From: Streptomyces caatingaensis | GTDB taxonomy: Bacteria > Actinomycetota > Actinomycetes > Streptomycetales > Streptomycetaceae | NCBI RefSeq assembly: GCF_001187435.1 | Contig: NZ_LFXA01000007.1 | Span: forward strand, 124,001-188,000 | DNA length: 64,000 bases | Direction of reading: 5' to 3' | In this document: one piece after another, positions 17,050 through 25,096 of the stretch | Position numbering within the stretch: position 1 is the first letter of the stretch | Layout: every line of letters starts with the position of its first letter | Notes under the pieces: model-generated | What the model was told of the DNA's origin: nothing | What the model saw: the letters and a program-made list of their open reading frames with translations, nothing else | The model's database searches: none | Made by a program: the position numbers and the translations under genes

Positions 17050-18585
17050 CTAGATCAGGTCCATGGCGGCGACTTCGTCCGGACTGCCGTAGCTGACCGG
17101 CCCCTTGAAGCGGCGGCGGGCTGCGGCGAACCACCACACCGTGGCGATCACCAGGACGACGGTCAGGGCGATCGGCGCGTAGTTGAACGACGTGGCCGTG
17201 ATGGGGGACGCCTGGGGCAGCATGAAGAGGATGTTGCTGAGGACGATCCACACCACGGCCACGCCCGCCACCGGGCGGCCGAAGCGGCCCAGGTTCCACG
17301 GGCCGGGCTCGAAGCCGTCGCCCAGCCGCAGCCGCAGGAAGATCGGCACGCCGTAGGCGAGGAAGAGGCCGACGACGTTGACGCTCACGACGGCGGTGAA
17401 GGCGACGTGCGACCACCAGCCGGGGATCACCAGCACCAGGGCGCAGGCGGCGGCCAGCCACACGGCCTTGACGGGGGTGCGGGTGCGCGGGGAGACCGAG
17501 TGCCACAGCCGGGAGCCGGGCATGGCGCCGTCGCGCGAGAAGGCGAAGATCTGCCGGGTGTTGCTGGTCATGTTGGCGAGCCCGCAGAAGAGCATCGCGC
17601 CGATGACGACGAGCAGCAGCAGCTTGGCGGTGGACAGGCCGAGCGCGTCGATGAGGATCTGCACCGGCGGCGCCTCGGCGGCGGCCTCGGCCGCGTAGTC
17701 CCGGACGGCGTAGACCAGGGCGAGCATGAGGACCAGCCCGGTGAGTGCGGAGTAGCCGATGGCCCGCACGATGCCCCGCGGCGCGTTGACGGTGGCCCGC
17801 ACGGTCTCCTCGGACATGTGGAAGCTGCCGTCGAAACCGGTGAACGTCCAGCTCGTGACGAGCAGTCCGAGCATCCCGGCGTAGACGGCGTCCGAGAAGC
17901 CGGTGTTGTTGACGAAGTGCGTGACGAAGCCGGCGGACTGGTGGTCGGAGGGCACCGCGACCAGACAGGCGACGATGGTGACCAGGCCGATCAGCAGCCA
18001 CCACACCGAGATCCGGTTGAGGACCGCGACCAGGCGCACCGTATAGGTGTTGGCGAGGGCCTGGACGAGGAGGATGCCCGCGGTGATGCCCACGGTCTGC
18101 TGCGCCGTGGGGTGGTAGGAGGGCCACTGGAGCGCGACGAAGGACTGGATGAAGGTGGCGGCGGCGAAGTCCGTGGCGGCCGTACCGCCGACCTGGCCGA
18201 TGAAGTTGAGCCAGCCCGTGTACCACGACCAGGCGCCCCGGTGCCGCTTGGCGAGCTTGCCGGCGGAGAAGTAGAGGGCGCCGCTGGTGGGGTACGCGGA
18301 GGCTATCTCGGCCATCGACGCCCCGACGAACAGCACCATCACCGAGACGCCGATCCAGCCGAAGACGAGGACGCGGGGTCCGCCGGCGCCCATGCCGAAG
18401 CCGAAGGACGAGAAGATCCCCGAGATGATGTTGATGATGGTGAACGAGATGGCGAAGTTGTCGAACGCCCGGAAGCGGCGGGTGAGTTTGCGCGGGTAGC
18501 CCATGGCGTGCAGCGTCGCGTCGTCGTCCAGCGCGACGTGGGCGGCCTGTCTGCGGGCGTGAGCGGGTGAGGAGTGCTCCGACAC
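17050..18585 (-). CDS. APC-superfamily amino acid permease
   Basis: 511 residues with about 12 hydrophobic segments. The N-terminus has FRAFDNFAISFTIINIISG followed by the Gly-rich SFGFGMGAGGP region, as in bacterial amino acid/GABA permeases of the APC family, and the middle has SWTFTGFDGSFHMSEET. It would take up an amino acid or amine by proton symport; the exact substrate is unknown. It lies just upstream of the GNAT gene on the same strand. Confidence 0.88.
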   Translation of the reverse strand: MSEHSSPAHARRQAAHVALDDDATLHAMGYPRKLTRRFRAFDNFAISFTIINIISGIFSSFGFGMGAGGPRVLVFGWIGVSVMVLFVGASMAEIASAYPTSGALYFSAGKLAKRHRGAWSWYTGWLNFIGQVGGTAATDFAAATFIQSFVALQWPSYHPTAQQTVGITAGILLVQALANTYTVRLVAVLNRISVWWLLIGLVTIVACLVAVPSDHQSAGFVTHFVNNTGFSDAVYAGMLGLLVTSWTFTGFDGSFHMSEETVRATVNAPRGIVRAIGYSALTGLVLMLALVYAVRDYAAEAAAEAPPVQILIDALGLSTAKLLLLVVIGAMLFCGLANMTSNTRQIFAFSRDGAMPGSRLWHSVSPRTRTPVKAVWLAAACALVLVIPGWWSHVAFTAVVSVNVVGLFLAYGVPIFLRLRLGDGFEPGPWNLGRFGRPVAGVAVVWIVLSNILFMLPQASPITATSFNYAPIALTVVLVIATVWWFAAARRRFKGPVSYGSPDEVAAMDLI

Positions 18586-18640
18586 GGACGGCGGCTTTCT
18601 GCTCGGACGGACAGGGACAGGGTTGCCGTGGTGCGAAAGG

Positions 18641-19594
18641 TCAGGGCGGGACGGGCAGTCCGCAGCGCCGGCGCGCCCGGCTGAGCTGGTCCTCGGGCGC
18701 GCCGAAGGCGCTCCACGGCATGCGGGACGCGTACGGGCCCATGGCGGTGAAGACCTTGCACGCCTCGGCGGGACAGTCGGCCAGGTACAGCGCGTGGGCC
18801 AGGTAGGCCAGGTCGAGCACGGGCGTGAAGCGGTAGCCGGGGACCTCGGAGAACCAGTGCGCGTAGACGTCCAGCGCGAGGGCGCGCCAACGGGGGCGGC
18901 GCCAGGCGCGGATGGCGAACGGGTCGGCCTTCGGGTCGTAGTCCTCGACGAGGGTGACCAGCGGCAGCAGCCGCAGCGGGGAGTGGGCCGGGGCGCGGTT
19001 GCCGAGGAACTCGGCGACGTCCCAGCGGGCGCTCGCCGAACCGCCGTGGCGGGCGAAGTAGAAGGAGAGGAACCGGTGGTGGGCCTCGCGGTTCCACGGG
19101 TCGAGGGCCAGGGCCCGGGAGAAGAGCCGCCACGGGCCGCGGGGCGCGGTCAGCATGCCGCGGGGGGCGGGGTCGTGGACCGGACGGGTGCGGGCGAGGG
19201 CGAGCCGGGCGACCCAGGGGGTGGGGTCCTCGGGGGCCATGCGGGCGGCCTGGTCGCAGGCCGCCTCGGCTATGCGTATCAGGGACGCGGTCCGCCGGTC
19301 CGCGGCGTCGGCCATGCGCAGCGCGCGGAGCATCGCGACGCGCGCCCACAACAGCGCGGCGTCCGGGCCCGGCGCCTCCGCCAGGCCGCGCTCGGCGAGG
19401 TCGGAGTCGGCCGCCATCGAGGCCAGCACCAGGGAGCGGTGGGCGCGCGTCGCGAAGTCGTCGCGCACGTCGTGGAGCACGGCGTGCGCGCTGTGGTACC
19501 GGCCGGCCTGGACGTCCACGCACGCCTGGGCCAACTCGTGGTCGTCGGCGGCCGGATGCCACACATACCGACCCTCGAACGAGCCAGCGACCAT
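18641..19594 (-). CDS. Conserved hypothetical protein, TPR-like helical
   Basis: 317 residues, Ala/Arg-rich and helical, with short recurring helical pairs (AHAVLHDVRDDFATRAHRS, LIRIAEAACDQAARMAPEDPTPWVARLALA, WRLFSRALALDPWNREAHHRF) that read like degenerate tetratricopeptide repeats. No catalytic motif was seen. Related proteins occur widely in Streptomyces as I recall, with no known function. The start is uncertain: ATG at 19594 is used, with a GTG two codons earlier. It lies downstream of a 640-nt gap and upstream of the permease. Confidence 0.75.
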   Translation of the reverse strand: MVAGSFEGRYVWHPAADDHELAQACVDVQAGRYHSAHAVLHDVRDDFATRAHRSLVLASMAADSDLAERGLAEAPGPDAALLWARVAMLRALRMADAADRRTASLIRIAEAACDQAARMAPEDPTPWVARLALARTRPVHDPAPRGMLTAPRGPWRLFSRALALDPWNREAHHRFLSFYFARHGGSASARWDVAEFLGNRAPAHSPLRLLPLVTLVEDYDPKADPFAIRAWRRPRWRALALDVYAHWFSEVPGYRFTPVLDLAYLAHALYLADCPAEACKVFTAMGPYASRMPWSAFGAPEDQLSRARRRCGLPVPP

Positions 19595-20233
19595 GTTCAC
19601 CTGCCACCCGTCGCAATCGATGTCGCCTGGACACGGCAGCGCGCAACTCGCCCGCACCGTGCGGCGGAACGATCCGCCGCGTGGCCTGGGGAAGCTCACG
19701 GCCAGTGAAGTACACCCTACTCACGATCACCGTCCGCCGAAGGAGATCCGGACGATCCGGTCCCGCATGCTTTCGAATTCCGTGGCCGGGGCGGGTGTTC
19801 GGCGGGCGGATCGGTCGGGCGGCGGGGGCGGGCCGCCGACTGCGGGACGTCATGGGGAAGCGGGGGCGCCCGGGCAGGGCGTCCGGGGCGGGCCCACGAA
19901 CCGGTGAAATGGCGGGCGCCCGGCTTGACGGTCCGGCGCACCCCCGCGACGAGGCGGCACGCGCCGGTGTCGCCCCGCCGGCGGCCCGGACGGCGGTGAA
20001 GGGCGCGCGGGACGGAGCCGCTGCATGCCCCTGACGGCGGGCCGGACGGCCGGCGAAGGCCCCTGCGGCGGTGCGCCGTTGATCGTCCGGGGGAGGGGAT
20101 CGGTGGTGGGGAGGGGGGAATTCCCCGTGACCGGCGCGTAGCCGGAGGGCGCCATTCCGCAAGACTTTACGTTCGCGCGCTGCACAAAAGACCCTCCAGG
20201 ATCGCCATTACCGGCGAAGAGGGGCATGCCACC
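19595..20233. other. Intergenic region, no supported gene
   Basis: About 640 bases between divergent units. Open frames here have no recognisable domain or ribosome site and are treated as shadows. The last 70 bases (around 20160-20230) are less GC-rich, with AAGACTTTACG and CTGCACAAAAG, and probably hold the promoter of the sigma-factor operon. Confidence 0.5.
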
Positions 20234-20491
20234 GTGACGTGTTCCCTCACGGCGCGGGGGCTCCGGGGAGCGGCCGCCACGCCCGGCTACACGATCACAG
20301 CGACCGGAGGGACCACCAGTTCCGTGAACCCACACCACACGGCCGACCTGCCGACCGCGGCGGACGGCGCGCGCGTCCTCGGCGGCGACGAGGCCCTCGT
20401 CCCGCCTCGCGGCGCCGCGACGGCCGGTGTCCGCACCGGCACCAGCGAACTGCGTCGCGGCCCGCGCCGGCGGCGGGGAGGCGAAAGGTGA
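20234..20491 (+). CDS. Possible small leader protein of the sigma-factor operon
   Basis: 85-residue open frame from a GTG with GAGGGG 9 nt upstream. Its stop overlaps the sigma-factor GTG start as GTGA, the same coupling used between the next two genes. It is Thr/Gly/Ala-rich with a basic tail (RRGPRRRRGGER) and has no known domain. The coupling geometry is the main evidence that it is translated; the composition is less convincing. Confidence 0.4.
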   Translation: MTCSLTARGLRGAAATPGYTITATGGTTSSVNPHHTADLPTAADGARVLGGDEALVPPRGAATAGVRTGTSELRRGPRRRRGGER

Positions 20492-21039
20492 CGCCACCCT
20501 CCCGAGCGAGCACGTTTCCCATGACCGGACTGCCCGCCGACTACCGGGCGTTCCACCAGCTCTACCGCGCCGCCTACGTGCACTGGGCCGAGCTCTACCT
20601 CGGCAACCGGCACGACGCCGAGGAGGCCGTCGACCAGGCCTTCGAGGACCTCTACTTCACCTGGAGCGAGGTCCTGGGCACCGAGAACCCCAACGCCTAC
20701 GCCTGGGCCGTGGTCAGACACCGGACGATCGACTGCGCACGGGCCCGCGGCCGGCGCCCCGCCGTCATCGACACCGCGGCCTTCGAGACCGTCGCCCTGC
20801 GGCAGGCGGCCGACCCCATCGGGGAGCTGGAGCTCAGCATGTCGATCTACGAGGCGATCTGCGCCCTGCCCGCCCGCCAGCACGACGTCATCGTCCTGCA
20901 CCACTGCCTGGGCTACAGCGTCCGCGAGACCGCCGACATCATGGGCATCACCGAGGGCGGGGTGCGCTCCACCGCCCGGCACGCCCGACACCGCCTGCAC
21001 GACGCGCTCGGACTGGAGAGAGAAGAGGAGCACCGGTGA
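20488..21039 (+). CDS. ECF-like RNA polymerase sigma factor
   Basis: 183 residues from GTG at 20488 (GGGGAGG about 7 nt upstream; an ATG at 20521 is an alternative). Region 2 is visible as YLGNRHDAEEAVDQAFEDLYF and region 4 as LPARQHDVIVLHHCLGYSVRETADIMGITEGG. These direct core RNA polymerase to a dedicated promoter set. It overlaps the preceding small frame and the following gene by GTGA, so all three are probably translated in step. No anti-sigma factor with a zinc motif is adjacent. Confidence 0.87.
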   Translation: MTPPSRASTFPMTGLPADYRAFHQLYRAAYVHWAELYLGNRHDAEEAVDQAFEDLYFTWSEVLGTENPNAYAWAVVRHRTIDCARARGRRPAVIDTAAFETVALRQAADPIGELELSMSIYEAICALPARQHDVIVLHHCLGYSVRETADIMGITEGGVRSTARHARHRLHDALGLEREEEHR

Positions 21040-21740
21040 CCGGAACACTCGACCACGTGCTGGCCAAGGCCCGTCTGGACCGGCGCCCCTACCCGGTCGT
21101 GGAGGTGGACCGGGCCGAGGCCAGGCTGGCCGTGCGGCTGACCGAGCGCATGTGGCACGGAGCCCTCAACTTCGACGACCAGATGGAACCGGCGCGCACC
21201 GCCGCCGTCCGCGCGGCCCAGCGCAACTACCTGCCGCACCGGGCCTTCTACCGGCATCTGCGCAGCCTCTGCAAGACCGTCGTCGCGCACGACCTGCACA
21301 AGCTCGGCACCCTGCTCGCCGACCGGCTGCTGGAGCCGGAGGGCGCGCTCGTCCTCGGGTGCGTGCTCCAGCTCGCCGACCGCGAGGACAGCGCCCGCTT
21401 CTGGTGGCAGTTCGGCGCGGGGGCGGACGACACGGGGGCGGCGTGCTGCCTGTACCTGCACCACATGGCGCTGGGGGAGCGGAAGGAGGCCGAACTCTGG
21501 CGGCGGCAGGCCGGGTTGGAGTCCCTCATGCCGGAGACGCCCGAGGAGATCGACCGGAACGACCTCAACATGGCGTTGCAGATGCTGGACGGGTTGCGGG
21601 ACGGGGAGTCCTTCTCGCCGGCCGCGACGGCGGTCATCGCGTACGTCCCCGGGGCGCTCGGCTTCGTCGAGGAGGTCGACCTGCCGCTCCCCCAGCCCGA
21701 CTTCCCGGCGCGGATCGAGGAGCTGACGGGGGCGAGGTGA
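21036..21740 (+). CDS. Hypothetical protein coupled to the sigma factor
   Basis: 234 residues starting at the GTG that overlaps the sigma-factor stop. The sequence is helical (LAVRLTERMWHGALNF, FYRHLRSLCKTVVAHDLHKLGTLLADRLLEPEGALVLGCVLQLAD, DDTGAACCLYLHHMALGERKEAELWRRQAG) with tetratricopeptide-like character, and ends in a Pro/Val stretch. No transmembrane segment or zinc-binding anti-sigma motif was found. Coupled synthesis suggests a modulator of the sigma factor, which is inference. Confidence 0.8.
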   Translation: MTGTLDHVLAKARLDRRPYPVVEVDRAEARLAVRLTERMWHGALNFDDQMEPARTAAVRAAQRNYLPHRAFYRHLRSLCKTVVAHDLHKLGTLLADRLLEPEGALVLGCVLQLADREDSARFWWQFGAGADDTGAACCLYLHHMALGERKEAELWRRQAGLESLMPETPEEIDRNDLNMALQMLDGLRDGESFSPAATAVIAYVPGALGFVEEVDLPLPQPDFPARIEELTGAR

Positions 21741-21815
21741 GGAGGAGCGGGGGTTCCTGGGTGAGGGGCGGGATCCCTGAGAGAGGGGCGCGGTCCTTGG
21801 GAAAGGGTGAGAGGG

Positions 21816-21843
21816 CCCCTGTGGGAAAGCCCCTGTGGGAAAG
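21816..21843. repeat. Perfect 14-bp tandem duplication
   Basis: CCCCTGTGGGAAAG occurs twice head to tail (21816-21829 and 21830-21843), within a wider stretch of related GTGAGAGGG and GGGAAAGG words between two genes. The block lies 3' of the sigma operon and 3' of the M56 gene, so it is a convergent terminator region. Confidence 0.75.
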
Positions 21844-21950
21844 GTGAGAGGGCCGAGGGCTGCCGAGGGCCTGGGCCTCGGGCCGGGGCGAGCGGCGAGG
21901 GCTTGGGCCGGGCGAGCGGCGTCCGTCCCGGCGCCCGCCCACGGGCGGCG

Positions 21951-22889
21951 TCAGCCCAACGCCCGCAGCCCCGGGACGAACGCCACCAGCACCGGCACCA
22001 CCGGAACCAGCGCCGCGGCCGCCGTCAGCCGCAGCCGCCGGCCGGCGGTCAGCCGCGGCGCCGGCGCCAGCAACCGGTGGACGCGGCCGGGCACTTGGGA
22101 CGCCCGGCCCGCGCACGGGTCGAACACCCCGCGGCTCTCGTTGAGTTCGACGAGGGCCAGCGCGGTGGTCAGCCGACCGAAGCGGCGGGAGGCCACATCG
22201 TCCGCGGCGAGCTCCACCAGGTGGTGCACCCGGTCGCGGAACGCCGCGAAGACGGGCACCTGGGGGAAGCCGTTGGCGAGCGCGGCGGAGGAGTGCAGGA
22301 GCCAGTCGTGACGGGCCCGCAGGTGCCCCTGTTCGTGCGCGAGCAGGGCGTCCAGCTGCGAGTCGTTGAGCCGCCGCAGCGCACCCGTGGTGATCACCAG
22401 CTGGGGCGTGCGGTCACCGCGCAGCAGCCACGCGTCCGGGCGCTCGGACTCCAGCAGCACCAGCCGCCCGTCGCCGGGCTCCTCGCCGGGCAGCCGGGGC
22501 GAGCGGACGAGCAGGTCGGCGCGGCGCTGCCGGCGCGCGGCGCGCGAGGCGCGGATCTCACGGGTCAGCATGACGGCCGTCCACACCGCGCCGCAGGCGA
22601 GGACGACGGCCAGCGGGGCGGCCCACGACCCGTAGGCCCCCAGCGCGTACGCCTCGACCACCTCGTGCGGCGCCGGGGCGAAGACGTTGCCCCGGACGGC
22701 CTCCCAGGCCGCGGCCGCGCTCAGCGACATGGCCAGCACACAGCACAACAGCACGGCCACGACGACGCATTGCCACACCCACAGCGCCAGCACGGGTTCG
22801 CGGTCGGGCCAGTCGGCCCGGGCCAGGACGCGCGGTGCCAGGGACGCGAGCAGCCCGCCGAGGGCCAGCAGCGCCAGCGGGACCAGCAT
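21951..22889 (-). CDS. M56-family (BlaR1-like) membrane metallopeptidase
   Basis: 312 residues. Three hydrophobic segments in the N-terminal half, a zinc metalloprotease core with LLAHEQGHLRARHDWL (HExxH, about residues 180-195) and a downstream VELAADDVASRRFG glutamate/aspartate region, and a C-terminal hydrophobic segment. In BlaR1/MecR1 systems such proteins cleave a BlaI repressor, but no BlaI gene is next to this one and there is no penicillin-sensor domain. Function is probably membrane signalling, with an unknown target. Confidence 0.85.
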   Translation of the reverse strand: MLVPLALLALGGLLASLAPRVLARADWPDREPVLALWVWQCVVVAVLLCCVLAMSLSAAAAWEAVRGNVFAPAPHEVVEAYALGAYGSWAAPLAVVLACGAVWTAVMLTREIRASRAARRQRRADLLVRSPRLPGEEPGDGRLVLLESERPDAWLLRGDRTPQLVITTGALRRLNDSQLDALLAHEQGHLRARHDWLLHSSAALANGFPQVPVFAAFRDRVHHLVELAADDVASRRFGRLTTALALVELNESRGVFDPCAGRASQVPGRVHRLLAPAPRLTAGRRLRLTAAAALVPVVPVLVAFVPGLRALG

Positions 22890-23144
22890 GGGTGCCCTCC
22901 CCCTCGGAATCATCCACGGCAGCGGTTCACGACAGCGTGGGTTCTGTGGGTTCAGAGCGTAGTGGGCCCGGGGGCCGCCGTGCAGTGGCCCCCGCAGTGG
23001 CCCTCCACACGCGGGCGGTCCGCGCACGGGTCTTGTCGCCGCCGGACGGCTGTGCTCGGAGGGGCCGCGCCCGGGAGGACGCGCTCGGAGGGCCATGTCC
23101 GGAGGGCCATCCCCGGAGAGGGCCCTCAGCCCAGAGAGGGGCCC

Positions 23145-23762
23145 TCACATGGTCAGCAGCATCGTGAGCATCCCCGTCCCCATGGATATCCGGCCCGCGG
23201 GGGAGGGGCCCGGCCGGGCGGCCGCCGCCCCCGGACGGCCCGGCACGAGCGCGGCCGCCGACCGCACCACATACCCCGCGAAGTACACCAGCAGCACCCC
23301 GGTCAACAGCGGTATCCCCGCCCCGTGATGACGGCCCCTGTGCCCCGCGTGGCCCCCGGCCATCGCGAGCACCATGTAGACCATGGCGAACGCGCCCACG
23401 GCGTGGTGCAGATGGCCCGCCCCGCCCCCGCCCCGGCCCCGCGCCGGGGAGAAGGAGAGGCGCCCCGCCGCACGGCCGCCCACGGCGCGGAGCCCCACCG
23501 CGTACAGCCCGACCGCATACAGCGCGACCGCGTACAGCCCCGACGCGGCGAACACCCCCGCGAGGAGCGCCGCGCCCCACGGCCGCCCCGCCCACGCCGC
23601 GAAGGGCAGCGCCATCACCGCCATGCCCAGCCCCATCAGGGCGTCCCCGTACGCCGCCCGGCGCTCCCCCGCCGCGCCGGCCCGCGCCCGGTACAGCCCG
23701 TACGCCCCGGTGGCCGCGGACAACACCACGAGCAGCCACGCCACCAACGGCGGTCCCTGCAC
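23145..23762 (-). CDS. DUF5134 family membrane protein
   Basis: 205 residues with about six hydrophobic segments and His-rich loops (GHLHHAVG, GGHAGHRGRHHG), as in DUF5134 proteins. The GTG at 23762 follows GGGGAGG. An internal LYAVGLYAVGL-type repeat sits in one membrane segment. Function unknown; the His clusters suggest a metal or haem-related role, which is speculation. It lies upstream of the M56 gene on the same strand with a 255-nt gap. Confidence 0.7.
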   Translation of the reverse strand: MQGPPLVAWLLVVLSAATGAYGLYRARAGAAGERRAAYGDALMGLGMAVMALPFAAWAGRPWGAALLAGVFAASGLYAVALYAVGLYAVGLRAVGGRAAGRLSFSPARGRGGGGAGHLHHAVGAFAMVYMVLAMAGGHAGHRGRHHGAGIPLLTGVLLVYFAGYVVRSAAALVPGRPGAAAARPGPSPAGRISMGTGMLTMLLTM

Positions 23763-23907
23763 GGCACACCTCCCCCCGACGTACACCCACGCGGGGGGAG
23801 CATGCCCACCCCACCGAGGTCGCACGGGGGCGCACGGGGGCACGGCGCAGAAGAAACCGCGCGCCCGTGCGCGGTACCAACCCCCGGCGGAACGGCCCCG
23901 GTTGGCG

Positions 23908-24300
23908 TCAGATGCCGGGCCGGTACCGGAGCGGATGGCCCTCCGGCACCTCCACCACGGCGATGCGCACCCCGTCGGGATCGGCGATCCACATCTCCAC
24001 CAGCCCCCACGGCCGGCGCTCCGGCGGCTCCAGGACCTCCACCCCGTGCCGGAGGAACTCCTCGTGCGCCGCCGCGGCGTCCGCCACCTGGAACCACAGC
24101 TCCAGCCCCGGCGCGGGCGGCGTCGCGGACCGGCCGGAGAGCTCCAGGAACCCGCCGCCCAGGAAGTAGACGGTGCCGCGCTCCGGCCCCGTCCCGAACT
24201 CCCGGTGGACCGCGAGCCCCAGCGCCCCGCCGTAGAACGCCCGCGAGCGCTCCGGATCGGTGGGCCGCAACAGCACCCTGCTGCTCAGTACGTGCACCAT
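23908..24300 (-). CDS. VOC superfamily (glyoxalase/dioxygenase-like) protein
   Basis: 130-residue single VOC domain. Two beta-alpha-beta-beta-beta repeats are visible, from LSSRVLLRPTDPERSRAFYGGALGLAV to VEMWIADPDGVRIAVVEVPEGHPL. Glyoxalase I, fosfomycin-resistance and extradiol-dioxygenase families share this fold. Possible metal ligands are His and Glu residues at the strand ends, but the substrate is not predictable. It diverges from the GNAT gene at 24400. Confidence 0.85.
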   Translation of the reverse strand: MVHVLSSRVLLRPTDPERSRAFYGGALGLAVHREFGTGPERGTVYFLGGGFLELSGRSATPPAPGLELWFQVADAAAAHEEFLRHGVEVLEPPERRPWGLVEMWIADPDGVRIAVVEVPEGHPLRYRPGI

Positions 24301-24399
24301 GCCGCCCGACTGTACGCAGCCGGGCGCCAGGAGGCCCCGGTTAGGCTCGAACCGGCCGAACACGGCCCGCGAACCGACCGAAAGGACTTCCGGAACAGC

Positions 24400-24960
24400 A
24401 TGGAAGCCATGGACACCGCACTCCCCGGCACTCCCTCGGCACCGACGTTCCGCTTCGCCGGCGCAGCCGACGTCCCGGACCTCGTCCCCCTGATCGAGTC
24501 CGCCTACCGGGGCGACGCCAGCCGCACGGGCTGGACCACCGAGGCCGACCTGCTGGACGGCCAGCGTACGGACGAGGAAGGGGTCAGGGCCGTGGTGGGC
24601 GACGCGGGCAGCCGGGTGCTGCTGGCGGAGGCCGACGGGGAGCCGCTGGCCTGCTGCCACATCGAACACCGCGGTGAGCACGCCTACTTCGGCATGTTCG
24701 CCGTCAGCCCGCGCCGGCAGGGCGGCGGGCTCGGACGGGCGGTGCTCGCCGAGGCCGAGCGCGTCGCCCGCACCGAGTGGGGCGTGCGGGAGATGCACAT
24801 GACGGTGATCCGGCAGCGGGAGGAGCTGATCGCCTGGTACGAGCGGCGCGGCTACCGCCGGACCGGGCGGATGAGCCCCTTCCCGTACGGCGACGAGCGC
24901 TTCGGCATACCGCGCCGCGACGACCTGGAGTTCGAGCTGCTGATCAAGGACCTCGGCTGA
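24400..24960 (+). CDS. GNAT family N-acetyltransferase
   Basis: 186 residues with a complete GNAT fold: FRFAGAADVPDLVPLIESAYRG, the strand AYFGMFAVSPRRQGGGLGRAVL (acetyl-CoA loop R/QxxGxG/A) and the terminal YERRGYRRTGR. The ATG at 24400 is used; one at 24409 is also possible. It diverges from the VOC gene with a 100-nt intergenic region. The substrate is unknown. Confidence 0.86.
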   Translation: MEAMDTALPGTPSAPTFRFAGAADVPDLVPLIESAYRGDASRTGWTTEADLLDGQRTDEEGVRAVVGDAGSRVLLAEADGEPLACCHIEHRGEHAYFGMFAVSPRRQGGGLGRAVLAEAERVARTEWGVREMHMTVIRQREELIAWYERRGYRRTGRMSPFPYGDERFGIPRRDDLEFELLIKDLG

Positions 24961-25036
24961 GGAACGGCCCCTCGACGGGAAAATCCGCGGCAGGACCCGG
25001 GGGTCCGCAGGATAATTTGCAGCAGCACCCCTTGAG

Positions 25037-25083
25037 CGGGAGAACCTCGCATGGATACGGTGTCTTAACGCCAGGTTCTCCCG
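25037..25083 (+). promoter_or_regulatory. 11-bp inverted repeat overlapping the promoter of the DUF6421 operon
   Basis: Perfect arms CGGGAGAACCT (25037-25047) and AGGTTCTCCCG (25073-25083) flank a 25-nt spacer. A promoter-like pair TTGAGC (25032-25037) and TACGGT (25056-25061) with 18-nt spacing places the left arm in the spacer and the right arm just after the start of transcription. The right arm ends at the GAGGAGGGG ribosome site. The repeat could be an operator or an RNA hairpin near the ribosome site. Confidence 0.55.
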
Positions 25084-25096
25084 AGGAGGGGTAGTC

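Noticed and set aside
20234..20491. Lanthipeptide or other RiPP precursor
   Set aside because: It has a single Cys, no modification enzyme is nearby, and it is better explained as a coupled leader or as chance coding.
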